Source: an uncultured Duncaniella sp. (GTDB lineage Bacteria > Bacteroidota > Bacteroidia > Bacteroidales > Muribaculaceae). Taken from it: a stretch of 18,700 nt of DNA. Within the stretch, counting starts at the first letter, position 1; every line of letters begins with the position of its first letter. A program made the position numbers and the translations under genes. The notes below the pieces were generated by a model, which saw only the letters and a list, made by a program, of their open reading frames with translations, ran no database searches and had not been told where the DNA came from. The stretch spans positions 1-18,700 of the forward strand of contig NZ_CAJTQC010000037.1 of the NCBI RefSeq assembly GCF_910578445.1. Reading direction: 5' to 3'. Of the stretch, positions 1-8,081 are shown one piece after another.

Positions 1-555
1 GTAACTACTTCCTATTTTTATTTTTGCCCAAAACGTTTAGGACAATATTGGTTATTAAGACATAAAAGCACGAGGAACGACACAATGATGTTAACTCCAG
101 ACGGAATGGCTAATTATAATTATTGTGCGGAAAATTCGTTCCAATCGAATAAGGATGAAATATTATATATGCCAAGCTATTCTTCTGTCATATACGAATT
201 GAGTGAAAAGGACGGAGTTACAAATTATATGAACTTGGATTTTCAAGGTTTAATGCCAGATATAAGTTTCTTCAGCTCATTGAAAGGCAAACGTACAGAG
301 GACAAGTTTAAGCTAATGAAGGATGGTTTTGCATATTATTATAGTTTCAATGCAAATGATACGCATATCCTTATAGGATTCGTATATGAGGATAAATATT
401 ATCTTTGTTTCATCAACAGATTCTCGCAGGAAACAAGCATCTATGACCTTCCATCACAATTTCAGATACTCACACTGACTAATAATCAGCTATATCTGAG
501 ATCCAACGATAGCGACAATCCGATAGTTGTCAATATTTCATCGCTTAATGATTGA
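1..555 (+). CDS. 6-bladed beta-propeller lipoprotein, 3' part only (cut by window edge)
   Basis: The reading frame is open from base 1 to the stop at 553-555, so the gene starts before the window. The tandem ATG codons at 85 and 88 lie inside the conserved part of the family and are unlikely to be the start. The visible 184 residues align along their length with the C-terminal half of the next gene, sharing blocks such as EILYMPSYSS, a GLMPD..FF.SLKGKR block and GFVYEDKYYLCFIN. This family of Bacteroidota lipoproteins folds as a beta-propeller on the cell envelope and is often found as tandem paralogues; its ligand is unknown. The first ~20 codons match the paralogues poorly, although spacing to the NDT motif is kept, so local divergence or decay upstream cannot be excluded. 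It is the first member of a three-gene tandem array. Confidence 0.8.
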   Translation, partial: VTTSYFYFCPKRLGQYWLLRHKSTRNDTMMLTPDGMANYNYCAENSFQSNKDEILYMPSYSSVIYELSEKDGVTNYMNLDFQGLMPDISFFSSLKGKRTEDKFKLMKDGFAYYYSFNANDTHILIGFVYEDKYYLCFINRFSQETSIYDLPSQFQILTLTNNQLYLRSNDSDNPIVVNISSLND

Positions 556-635
556 GAGGATAGAGATATAACTGTCCAAGACAACTATGAATAATAAACA
601 TTACATAACAAAATGAGCTAACTAAATCTAATAAA

Positions 636-1679
636 ATGAAACGTAGTATTATAGTATTACATCTGATTTTATTATTTCTTACTGTGTCCTGCTCTTATGG
701 GCAACAAGTCGAACGTAAGGATGCAATTGTAATTAAGACAGTCGGAAGCCGAAATTTGTTTGACGCATTTCCTGACTCTACATCGTTGGATTTTAACGAA
801 ATGCCAAATGGTAAAATACCGGGGACTGTATCGAAATTAATCGTTAGGAACGACACTTTATTTGTGTTAGATTCATTCAAATCGAAAGCTTTTTTTGCTT
901 ATGCCTCTGATGGAACACCCTTGTTCGAGTATAGCAAGCAGGGAGAGGGGCCGGATGAATATATCTTTCTGAGTGATTTGGATGTGGATGATAAGAATAT
1001 TTATCTGCTTGACAGTGAGTCGCATAAGATACTCCTATTGAATAAGAATGGTAAATTTGAGAAAAAAGTGGACTCTCCTGCCCATACCGCACACATCAAA
1101 CCCTTTTATGACGCAAAATCAAAAAAGGCATCATATTATTTCGACATGTACACTCCTGAGAAAGCACGTCTGATAAGACAGAGGGGCAGGAAAAACGACA
1201 CCTTGATGATAACTCCTGATGGCATGTCCAACTTCAATTATAGTGCACCTAATTCATTCCAATCAGACAAACTCAATACCGAGATACTATATATGCCAAG
1301 TTATTCTTCGTGTATATATAAATTTAACGAGAACGGTGAGCCACAAGAATACATTAATCTTGACTTTAAAGGGCTGATGCCCGATCTCAGTTTTTTCAAG
1401 TCATTGAAAGGCAAGCGTTCCGAAGACAAATTCAATCTCATCAAGGATGGTTTTGCGTATTATTTTAGTTTCGATGCCAACTCTACCCATATTCTCGTAG
1501 GATTCGTATATGAGGATAAACATTATCTTTGTTTCATAAATAAGAGCTCTCACACAACAGATATTTTTGATATGCCGACAGATTATTCAATACGCGCACT
1601 GACGGATGACAATCTATATCTCTACTCCAAAAACAGCGATAATCTGACAATCGTAAACATTTCATCAATTAGCAAATGA
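636..1679 (+). CDS. 6-bladed beta-propeller lipoprotein (tandem copy 2)
   Basis: The 347-residue product starts with a lipoprotein signal (MKRSIIVLHLILLFLTVSC) whose likely lipidated cysteine is residue 19. It then carries propeller-family features: an IPGTVSKLIVRNDTLFVLDS strand pair, a YSKQGEGPDEYIFL turn, and a YLLDSESHKILLLNKNGKF blade. These match the 6-bladed beta-propeller family common in gut Bacteroidota. The protein is expected on the periplasmic or outer face of the envelope, probably binding a ligand; no catalytic residues can be identified. The start is set by the signal peptide directly after ATG 636. It lies 80 nt after copy 1 and 4 nt before copy 3, so an operon is likely; I see no TAnnTTTG promoter or terminator in the 80-nt gap. 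It is closer to copy 1 than to copy 3, with one 39-nt tract almost identical to copy 1. Confidence 0.9.
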   Translation: MKRSIIVLHLILLFLTVSCSYGQQVERKDAIVIKTVGSRNLFDAFPDSTSLDFNEMPNGKIPGTVSKLIVRNDTLFVLDSFKSKAFFAYASDGTPLFEYSKQGEGPDEYIFLSDLDVDDKNIYLLDSESHKILLLNKNGKFEKKVDSPAHTAHIKPFYDAKSKKASYYFDMYTPEKARLIRQRGRKNDTLMITPDGMSNFNYSAPNSFQSDKLNTEILYMPSYSSCIYKFNENGEPQEYINLDFKGLMPDLSFFKSLKGKRSEDKFNLIKDGFAYYFSFDANSTHILVGFVYEDKHYLCFINKSSHTTDIFDMPTDYSIRALTDDNLYLYSKNSDNLTIVNISSISK

Positions 1680-1683
1680 GTAT

Positions 1684-2736
1684 ATGAAATCTATTATATT
1701 CACGGCACTTAGCCTGATTTTAATTTTTTCGTTTAACGCTTGTAGCCAACAAATCCATCGAGATAATGCTGTCCTATTGGACATTGCCAACTCGTGTGAT
1801 TTCTTTGATGAATTCCCTGACATCCATACCCTTTCATTTGATAAAGAATCAAATGGTGACATTCCCGGAGCGATAACACGAATGAATATAATTAACGATA
1901 CGATTTATGTATTGGATCCATATAAATCAAAAGCGTTCTTTGCTTTTGATAAAGACGGCAACAAATTATTTGATTATAGCAAAATAGGTCAGGGGGAGGA
2001 GGAATACCTGTTTCTCAGGGACTTTTACTGTACCGACAGATATATCTATTTATTAGACTCCGACTCACATAAAATATTAGTATTAGACAAATCCGGCATT
2101 TATCAGACCAAGATTGATGTACCGGCACATATAGCACACATATTGCCGCTACCATCATCTAAAACACCGGAATTCATATTTGATATGTATAGTAATGAGA
2201 AAGCACGGTTATTAAAAAGCAAAGGAGGTAGAGTCTCAGACACTCTTATGCTGAATCCGGATGGGCTTGGTTCATTTTTATATTTACCGTTACAGGTCTT
2301 CCAACCATCAAACATGGAAGATTACGAGTGGTTATATATGCCAAGTTATAGCTCTATAGTCTATAAGCTATCGAATACTGGAAATATTGAAGATTATATG
2401 GCTATCGATTTTAATGGACTGCTTCCTGATATCGAAATATTCAAATCTCTTAAAGGATTAAAATACAAAGAAAAAGAGAGAAAAATCAGGGAATATGCCT
2501 ATGATTATGGCTTTTTCATATCTAATGGCAATATCATTATTTCGTTTTTTTATGAAGATAGACTCTATTTAAATTTTATAAATACAGAATTAAAACAAGT
2601 CAAAACATTCAATCTTTCTTCAAACTACTATCCAGTCCTATATTCAGACGGAAAAATATATTTCATAACATCTGACAATGATGATATAACGGTGGTAAAT
2701 GTATCAACACTTAATACTAACATTCAAAGCATATGA
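1684..2736 (+). CDS. 6-bladed beta-propeller lipoprotein (tandem copy 3, most divergent)
   Basis: The 350-residue protein has a lipoprotein signal ending in SFNAC (Cys20) followed by SQQ. The same propeller landmarks appear in order: IPGAITRMNIINDTIYVLDP, YSKIGQGEEEYLFL, YLLDSDSHKILVLDKSG, an FDMYSNEKARLL block, and WLYMPSYSSIVYKL. It is clearly homologous to the two upstream genes, but its last ~100 residues diverge more: the LKGKR.EDKF block has become LKGLKYKEKERK. The gene is AT-rich like the rest of the array. Its stop overlaps the start of the next small gene in an ATGA junction (2733-2736), which points to translational coupling. The ligand and cellular role are unknown. Confidence 0.9.
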   Translation: MKSIIFTALSLILIFSFNACSQQIHRDNAVLLDIANSCDFFDEFPDIHTLSFDKESNGDIPGAITRMNIINDTIYVLDPYKSKAFFAFDKDGNKLFDYSKIGQGEEEYLFLRDFYCTDRYIYLLDSDSHKILVLDKSGIYQTKIDVPAHIAHILPLPSSKTPEFIFDMYSNEKARLLKSKGGRVSDTLMLNPDGLGSFLYLPLQVFQPSNMEDYEWLYMPSYSSIVYKLSNTGNIEDYMAIDFNGLLPDIEIFKSLKGLKYKEKERKIREYAYDYGFFISNGNIIISFFYEDRLYLNFINTELKQVKTFNLSSNYYPVLYSDGKIYFITSDNDDITVVNVSTLNTNIQSI

Positions 2737-3008
2737 AATTTAAAAACATTTTCGTATTTCTTGGCATAGCCCTTTTCCCGATTTTACTGTCGGCTAATTC
2801 ATCAGCACTCTATCAGCAGCCTCAAACACCTGAAAAATCAAAAATAATAAAAATCAAAAATACAGGTAAAATAATCAGTTATAAACAAATGGAAAAACTT
2901 CCGCCCAAATCAATACAATCCATTGATGTCTATCCCGATAGCATTATTATTACACTCAAATCCAAATCAGCCAAAGTGGCTAAACAGCCACTTGGCAAAA
3001 AACGGTGA
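2733..3008 (+). CDS. Small exported protein, unknown function (91 aa)
   Basis: This 91-residue protein has a typical Sec signal peptide: a KFK n-region, a hydrophobic core at residues 5-19, and possible cleavage after SANSSA near residue 26. That leaves a mature peptide of about 65 residues, strongly basic at its C-terminus. There is no lipobox cysteine. The middle (KLPPKSIQSIDVYPDSIIITLKSK, given here only as positions 55-78) resembles the SI.V....G.IIIT.K strand motif found at the ends of TonB-plug-like and related Bacteroidota domains, but without the usual glycine-rich insertion; this resemblance is my inference. The start overlaps the stop of propeller copy 3 by 4 nt, and a signal peptidase gene follows 45 nt downstream. 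It could be a secreted peptide or a periplasmic accessory to the propellers. Confidence 0.65.
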   Translation: MKFKNIFVFLGIALFPILLSANSSALYQQPQTPEKSKIIKIKNTGKIISYKQMEKLPPKSIQSIDVYPDSIIITLKSKSAKVAKQPLGKKR

Positions 3009-3053
3009 GTGTAATAAAAAACGTATGCCAAGCATGCTTAACCGACACCGACA

Positions 3054-3953
3054 ATGAAGAAAATCAGACTACAGAATCTTCTCGTGAATTTGCTTTTATG
3101 GGTGTCGATTGGTTCAATCGGCCTCTTCATGCTCTATTGTCTCATACAGGTGACGACTGCTTGCTCATTTCATACCCCGACAGGATCAATGACCCCTACC
3201 CTGCTCCCCGACGAGAGTGGACTGGTGAACAAGTGGAAGATGGGCGCACGTATTTTTAACATCTTCGATGCCGCTGAAGGGAAGTCTTATGAGATAAAGC
3301 GGCTTCGGGGGTACGGTAAATTGGAGCGCGGCGATGTCATTGTGTTCAATTATCCCTATCTCGATTCCGACCGTAAGCGCGATAGCATTGCCATGAATCT
3401 TTCGCCATATTACTGCAAACGAGCTGTCGCCGTAGCCGGAGACACGTTGGAGATACGCGACTGTTTCTACCATGTGAGAGGATGCAATGATACTATCGGT
3501 GTGGCTTCTGAACAAAAAATCCTTCAGAGTTATGTCGAAAATTTTGCTCGGAGCAATCCCGATCCGAGGGAATGGCCTGCATGGATGAGATGCTGTCCAC
3601 GGGATTCAATCATCGGTTGGACCGTCAGAGATATGGGCCCTTTTATCATCCCCGGAAAAGGGCTGTCAGTAAAGCTTGACTATAAAAACTGGCTTCTTTA
3701 TCGCCGTTACATCGAATGGGAGACCAAAAACAAACTAAAATGGCAAGATTCTACCGTAATAATGAATGACAAACCGATTAAATTTTATACCTTTACGGAA
3801 GATTACTGTTTCGCAGCCGGCGACCATGCAATCGACTCGAAAGACTCGCGGTATTTCGGACTCGTCCCTGAGAAATTCATTGTCGGGACAGCCGGAATCC
3901 GATGGAAGTCACCGGATAGGAAACGGTTGTTTAAAGCAATAAACCAACACTGA
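3054..3953 (+). CDS. lepB: Type I signal peptidase (S26 family)
   Basis: The 299-residue enzyme removes Sec signal peptides at the outer face of the inner membrane using a Ser/Lys dyad. One N-terminal membrane anchor spans about residues 9-33. Box B is GSMTPTL, with nucleophile Ser45. Box D is KRAVAVAGD, with general base Lys122; the proline normally before GD is alanine here. Box E is GDHAIDSKDSRYFG (256-269), a clear variant of GDN..S.DSR..G. Between boxes D and E lies a long segment (about 131-245), typical of Bacteroidota homologues. The gene begins 45 nt after the small exported protein and ends 5 nt before the efflux adaptor, so it sits inside an apparent operon. It could be a dedicated rather than housekeeping peptidase, but the sequence cannot decide this. 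Confidence 0.9.
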   Translation: MKKIRLQNLLVNLLLWVSIGSIGLFMLYCLIQVTTACSFHTPTGSMTPTLLPDESGLVNKWKMGARIFNIFDAAEGKSYEIKRLRGYGKLERGDVIVFNYPYLDSDRKRDSIAMNLSPYYCKRAVAVAGDTLEIRDCFYHVRGCNDTIGVASEQKILQSYVENFARSNPDPREWPAWMRCCPRDSIIGWTVRDMGPFIIPGKGLSVKLDYKNWLLYRRYIEWETKNKLKWQDSTVIMNDKPIKFYTFTEDYCFAAGDHAIDSKDSRYFGLVPEKFIVGTAGIRWKSPDRKRLFKAINQH

Positions 3954-3958
3954 ATACC

Positions 3959-5026
3959 ATGAGATATATACCTGTCATACTGTCATTATCCGCGCTTTTA
4001 TCTTCATGCTCATCCGGCGATGGCTCTGATAAAAATGAAACCGCATCAAACGAAGCGACTGTCACCGAAACCGATAAAATAGCGGAAGTCACGGTGATGG
4101 AGCTGCAGCCGACGGTGTTCAATCACGAAATAGTCAGCAACGGACGCGTTTCGGCCCGCGAGAAAGTCGATGTCAATTTCCAGACACCCGGACTCATTTC
4201 TGCCATCCATGTGCGCAACGGACAGCGCATTGCCAAAGGGCAGCGCATTGCCTCGCTCGACACCTATAAGCTCGACAATCAGATTGAGAAAGAGCAGGGA
4301 GCAGTCGCGTCGGCCACGCTTGAGATGCAGGATGTGCTCATCGGTCAGGGCTACGATCCGGCCCATCCCGAGAAAGTGCCCGACGACGTGATGAAGCTCG
4401 CCCGCCTTCGCAGCGGTCTGCAGCAGGCCGAGCTGACACTTGCAGCAACCGAAAAGGAACTTGACAACACCACACTCGTCGCGCCGGTGAGCGGTGTCGT
4501 AGCCAATCTCTCTGCCAAGCCCCACAACATGTCGTCGGCCTCCGAACCGTTGTGCCGGATTATCAACGACAGCGGCATGGAAGTCGAATTTTCCGTGCTC
4601 GAAAGCGAACTCCCTATGGTGAGACCGGGCGACAAAGTCGCGGTGACACCCTTTTCGACCACCGACTCGCGCACCGGACATGTCACCGAAATCAATCCGA
4701 TGGTCGATGACAACGGCATGGTCAAAGTCTGGGCTGCGGTCGACGGCGGAGGCGGATTGATTGACGGCATGAATGTCCGCGTCAGCGTCAAGCGTGCAGT
4801 CGACAAGGCTCTTGTCGTTCCCAAAAGCGCCGTAGTGCTCCGCTCCGGCCGTCAGGTTGTGTTCACGCTTGATGGCGATAAAGCGATGTGGAACTATGTC
4901 ACCACCGGACTTGAAAATCTCAACGAATACACCGTCACCGACGGCCTCACCCCCGGCATGACTGTCATAACCTCAGGCAACGTCAACCTCGCCCACGAAG
5001 CCCCGGTGAAAATAATACGCAAGTGA
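3959..5026 (+). CDS. RND efflux periplasmic adaptor (membrane fusion protein), lipoprotein
   Basis: The 355-residue protein carries a lipoprotein signal ending in LLSSC (Cys17), so it is probably anchored to the inner membrane by lipid. The two halves of the biotinyl/lipoyl-like domain are seen at about 70-102 (around GLISAIHVRNGQRIAKGQ) and 170-203 (TTLVAPVSGVVANLSA). They flank a short alpha-hairpin (about 104-168) containing an unusual loop with YDPAHPEKVPDD. A beta-barrel follows (about 205-280) and then a membrane-proximal domain from about 285. This is the order found in HlyD/AcrA-type adaptors that link an RND pump to a TolC-type duct. It stops one base before the first permease begins and is therefore co-translated with it. 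The substrate cannot be read from the sequence. Confidence 0.93.
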   Translation: MRYIPVILSLSALLSSCSSGDGSDKNETASNEATVTETDKIAEVTVMELQPTVFNHEIVSNGRVSAREKVDVNFQTPGLISAIHVRNGQRIAKGQRIASLDTYKLDNQIEKEQGAVASATLEMQDVLIGQGYDPAHPEKVPDDVMKLARLRSGLQQAELTLAATEKELDNTTLVAPVSGVVANLSAKPHNMSSASEPLCRIINDSGMEVEFSVLESELPMVRPGDKVAVTPFSTTDSRTGHVTEINPMVDDNGMVKVWAAVDGGGGLIDGMNVRVSVKRAVDKALVVPKSAVVLRSGRQVVFTLDGDKAMWNYVTTGLENLNEYTVTDGLTPGMTVITSGNVNLAHEAPVKIIRK

Positions 5027-5027
5027 T

Positions 5028-8000
5028 ATGGTCAGATATCTGTTGAACCACCGCATAGCCGTCATCATGGCATTTCTTGCCATGATGATACTCGGATGTG
5101 TGACTTATGTCACACTCCCTGTATCGCTGCTGCCTGACATAGACATACCTCACATAACCGTGCAGGTTGCCGAAGAAAATGTCTCGGCCAGAGAGCTCGA
5201 AAACACAGTGGTCACCCCATTGCGCCGTCAGCTCATGCAGGTCGGCGGACTCGATGAAATCAGAAGCGAAACCCGCGACGGCTCGGCGATGATATCGCTG
5301 ACCATGGACTACGGGGTCAACACCGACCTTGCTTTCATCGAGGTCAACGAAAAGATTGACGCAGCCATGAACTCTTTGCCAAAGACGGCCAGCCGACCAA
5401 AGGCAGTCAAAGCGAGCGCCACGGACATACCGGTCCTCTACCTGCAGATGACCCTGCGCGACGAAGACGGCAGTATGTCGTTTCTCGACATGTCGGGAAT
5501 TGCCGACAACATCGTGAGGCGACGGCTGGAGCAGCAGCCTGAGATAGCAATGGTCGATATAACCGGTGTTCCGGGAAAAGCGTTACGCATCACACCTGAT
5601 CTGGACCGCATGGCCCAGACAGGTGTGACGGTCAACGACATCGAGTCGGCCCTTACAGCCAACAATGTCGAACCGGGATCGATGACAGTGCGCGACGGTT
5701 ACTATGAATATAACATCACCGTCACAAATCTCCTGCGTTCGGTCGACGATGTCAAGCGAATTAAGCTCCGCAAAGGTGAAAGAATCATGAAATTGGGCGA
5801 TTTCGCCGATGTCGAATTGACAACGCGCACTCCGGCAGGCTATTCACTCCACAACGGCAAACGGGCCGTCACCCTTGCAATCATAAAGCACGGTGAGGAA
5901 AGCATGGAGGCTATGAACAAGGCGCTCGACTCGACAGTCAGATATTTTTCCGACCGTTATCCCGGCATAGAGTTCACAAAGACCCGAAGCCAGACCGAGC
6001 TGCTCGACTTCACCATCTCAAACCTTGAGCAGAATCTCGGACTGGGTCTGTTGCTCGTGTTCGTTGTCTGCCTCATCTTCATGCGCAGTGTACGCTCCTC
6101 GTTCATCATCGGCCTGAGCATAATCGTAGGAGTCATCCTAACCTTCCTGCTCTTCTACCTTTTTCATGTATCAATCAACATCATCTCTATGGCCGGACTC
6201 ATTCTGGCCGTCGGTATGATGATTGACAACTCGGTAATAGTCACCGAAAACATCACCCAGTTCCGCCATCGTGGCAACGGGCTTATGGATGCCTGCGTCA
6301 ACGGCACAAACGAGATGATAACGCCCATGCTGTCATCGTCGCTCACCACCGTCGCCGTATTCGTCCCCCTTATATTCATGAGCGGCATTGCCGGAGCGAT
6401 ATTTTCCGATCAGGCATTCTCCATCACAGCCGGTCTCGCCGCAAGCTATATCGTCGGAATCACACTGCTGCCGGTGTTGTATTATCTCTTTGAAAACAAA
6501 AAATCAAAGATTAAAAATAATAACCCCGACAACCCACAGCGAATTTCATCCTCCACCGTCCACCTTTCATTCACCGGATACTATGACCGTGGGATTAATT
6601 TCTGTTTTCGCCATAAATGGCCGCTAATTGCTGCCACCCTGCTGACAGTCCCGCTTTGCGTCATGATGTTCATGGTGATGCATCAGGAGCGTATGCCGGA
6701 GATTGACAGTAATGAAACCATAGCGCGCATCGACTGGAACGAAAACATCAGCCTTGATGCCAACCGCAAACGTGTTGAAGCGCTGAAGGACTCAATGTCA
6801 GTCATAAATTCAGCCTATGTAGGTACACAGGACTATATACTGTCGTCAGACTTTGACCTTTCCACATCCGAGTCCGAACTTTATTTCATGACCGCACGGC
6901 CGGAAGAAATCGCATCTTTGCAGCAGCGTCTTGCCGACCGTATCAGAGACAATTATCCCGATGCGACAGTTTCATTTCATAAAGCCGGCAACATCTTCGA
7001 GAAAATATTCTCGACCGACGAGGCCGACATCGAAGCGCGAATCAGCTGCCCGGTCAAGGACAACAGCATGATTGACAATCTCACCTCACTGCGCGACAGA
7101 ATCTCCTGGACGACTAATGAGCAATTATCCCCTATCCCGATGCGGGAGCAGATAGACATATCGATTGACCGCACACTTCTCGCTGTCTACAATGTGGACT
7201 ATTCGGAAGTGCTGCGCACACTGCGCACAGCATTCAAGGGCAACACCGTGTCGACGCTCCGCTCATATCAGGAATACACACCGATAGAGGTTGCGGGACG
7301 CGAAAAAACGGTCAGCGACATACTTAACAATACATTCGTCAGGTCGCGCGCCGATAAAAATGGCTCATGCACAGAAATTCCGCTGCGCTCGCTCGTGTCG
7401 CTCGGTCACAGCCGCGACCTCAAGACCATCACCGCAGGGGCTTCAGGCGAGTATGTCCCTATGGGACTTGAAGTCCCCGGGCGCGAGGAGAAAGTCATGA
7501 AGGCCATACACGAAACCGTGAGCGCTGACGGGGCTTTTGACGTAGAGTTTGCCGGAAGCTTTTTCAGCAACGCACGTATGATGAAAGAACTCACTGTCAT
7601 ACTCCTTGTTTCCGTAATGCTCATGTATTTTATACTCTGCGCGCAGTTCGAGAGCTTCCTTCAACCGCTCATCGTACTGCTTGAGATACCTGTCGACACA
7701 TTCTTCGCCCTGCTCGCCCTCATGATTTTCGGTCAGACTCTCAACCTCATGTCGGCAATAGGCATAATCGTGACATGCGGAATTGTGGTCAACGACTCAA
7801 TCCTGAAAATCGATGCAATCAATGAGCTGCGCAAAACCGGGATGCCTCTTGAAAAGGCAATCCACACCGCCGGGCAGCGCCGCCTGCGTGCCATAATCAT
7901 GACATCGCTGACAACCATATTCGCCATGGTTCCTGTCCTCTTCACATCTGATATGGGTTCTGAACTTCAGCGTCCACTTGCCATCGCCATGATCGGTTCA

Positions 8001-8081
8001 ATGCTTGTCGGCACACTCGTCAGCATCTTTGTTATTCCATTATTCTACTGGCTAATCTATCGCAAACATGAAAACAGGTAA
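5028..8081 (+). CDS. RND-family efflux permease (AcrB/HAE-like), first of two
   Basis: The 1017-residue inner-membrane pump uses proton flow to expel substrates. It has the family layout: TM1 at about 11-31, a large periplasmic porter loop (to ~335), TM2-TM6 (about 336-487), a cytoplasmic linker, TM7 (about 531-551), a second porter loop, and TM8-TM12 (about 855-1012). The TM4 relay motif reads GMMIDNSVIV (D400, N401), where AcrB has two aspartates. TM10 reads IVVNDSILKID (N922, D923), without the AcrB-type lysine at the same place. Such variants are known among non-AcrB RND families, so the pump may still work but with a different relay. The cytoplasmic linker at about 491-515 holds a low-complexity in-frame insertion. 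The last 14 nt overlap the TolC-like gene. Confidence 0.95.
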   Translation: MVRYLLNHRIAVIMAFLAMMILGCVTYVTLPVSLLPDIDIPHITVQVAEENVSARELENTVVTPLRRQLMQVGGLDEIRSETRDGSAMISLTMDYGVNTDLAFIEVNEKIDAAMNSLPKTASRPKAVKASATDIPVLYLQMTLRDEDGSMSFLDMSGIADNIVRRRLEQQPEIAMVDITGVPGKALRITPDLDRMAQTGVTVNDIESALTANNVEPGSMTVRDGYYEYNITVTNLLRSVDDVKRIKLRKGERIMKLGDFADVELTTRTPAGYSLHNGKRAVTLAIIKHGEESMEAMNKALDSTVRYFSDRYPGIEFTKTRSQTELLDFTISNLEQNLGLGLLLVFVVCLIFMRSVRSSFIIGLSIIVGVILTFLLFYLFHVSINIISMAGLILAVGMMIDNSVIVTENITQFRHRGNGLMDACVNGTNEMITPMLSSSLTTVAVFVPLIFMSGIAGAIFSDQAFSITAGLAASYIVGITLLPVLYYLFENKKSKIKNNNPDNPQRISSSTVHLSFTGYYDRGINFCFRHKWPLIAATLLTVPLCVMMFMVMHQERMPEIDSNETIARIDWNENISLDANRKRVEALKDSMSVINSAYVGTQDYILSSDFDLSTSESELYFMTARPEEIASLQQRLADRIRDNYPDATVSFHKAGNIFEKIFSTDEADIEARISCPVKDNSMIDNLTSLRDRISWTTNEQLSPIPMREQIDISIDRTLLAVYNVDYSEVLRTLRTAFKGNTVSTLRSYQEYTPIEVAGREKTVSDILNNTFVRSRADKNGSCTEIPLRSLVSLGHSRDLKTITAGASGEYVPMGLEVPGREEKVMKAIHETVSADGAFDVEFAGSFFSNARMMKELTVILLVSVMLMYFILCAQFESFLQPLIVLLEIPVDTFFALLALMIFGQTLNLMSAIGIIVTCGIVVNDSILKIDAINELRKTGMPLEKAIHTAGQRRLRAIIMTSLTTIFAMVPVLFTSDMGSELQRPLAIAMIGSMLVGTLVSIFVIPLFYWLIYRKHENR
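6491..6574 (+). repeat. Low-complexity in-frame insertion in the RND cytoplasmic linker
   Basis: Within the first RND gene the base composition changes abruptly. An A-rich run (aaaacaaaaaatcaaagatt and similar) is followed by a C/T-rich run (catcctccaccgtccacctt and similar). The translation here is K/N-rich and then S/T-rich (about residues 490-515), lying between TM6 and TM7 where extra length is tolerated. Spacer sequences with an A-rich half and a pyrimidine-rich half are, to my memory, common between genes in some Bacteroidales; finding one inside a gene suggests insertion of such a repeat followed by keeping the frame. Exact edges are uncertain by about 10 nt. Confidence 0.5.

Noticed and set aside
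400..407. TATCTTTG, a perfect -7 match, at 400-407 and again at 1524-1531
   Set aside because: Both lie in conserved propeller codons, far from any gene start, and have no well-placed TTG; they recur because the genes are paralogues.
3030..3039. Perfect palindrome aagcatgctt between the small protein and the signal peptidase
   Set aside because: Ten bases without a loop or T-run are too little to call an operator or terminator; mentioned only with the composition step.
3005..3259. Open frame starting at GTG 3005 in the gap after the small exported protein
   Set aside because: It continues inside the signal peptidase gene in another frame; the peptidase frame carries the signal anchor and catalytic serine.
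4046..4681. 211-codon minus-strand frame opposite the adaptor gene
   Set aside because: It is the shadow of a GC-richer coding region; the plus strand encodes clear lipoyl-like motifs there.
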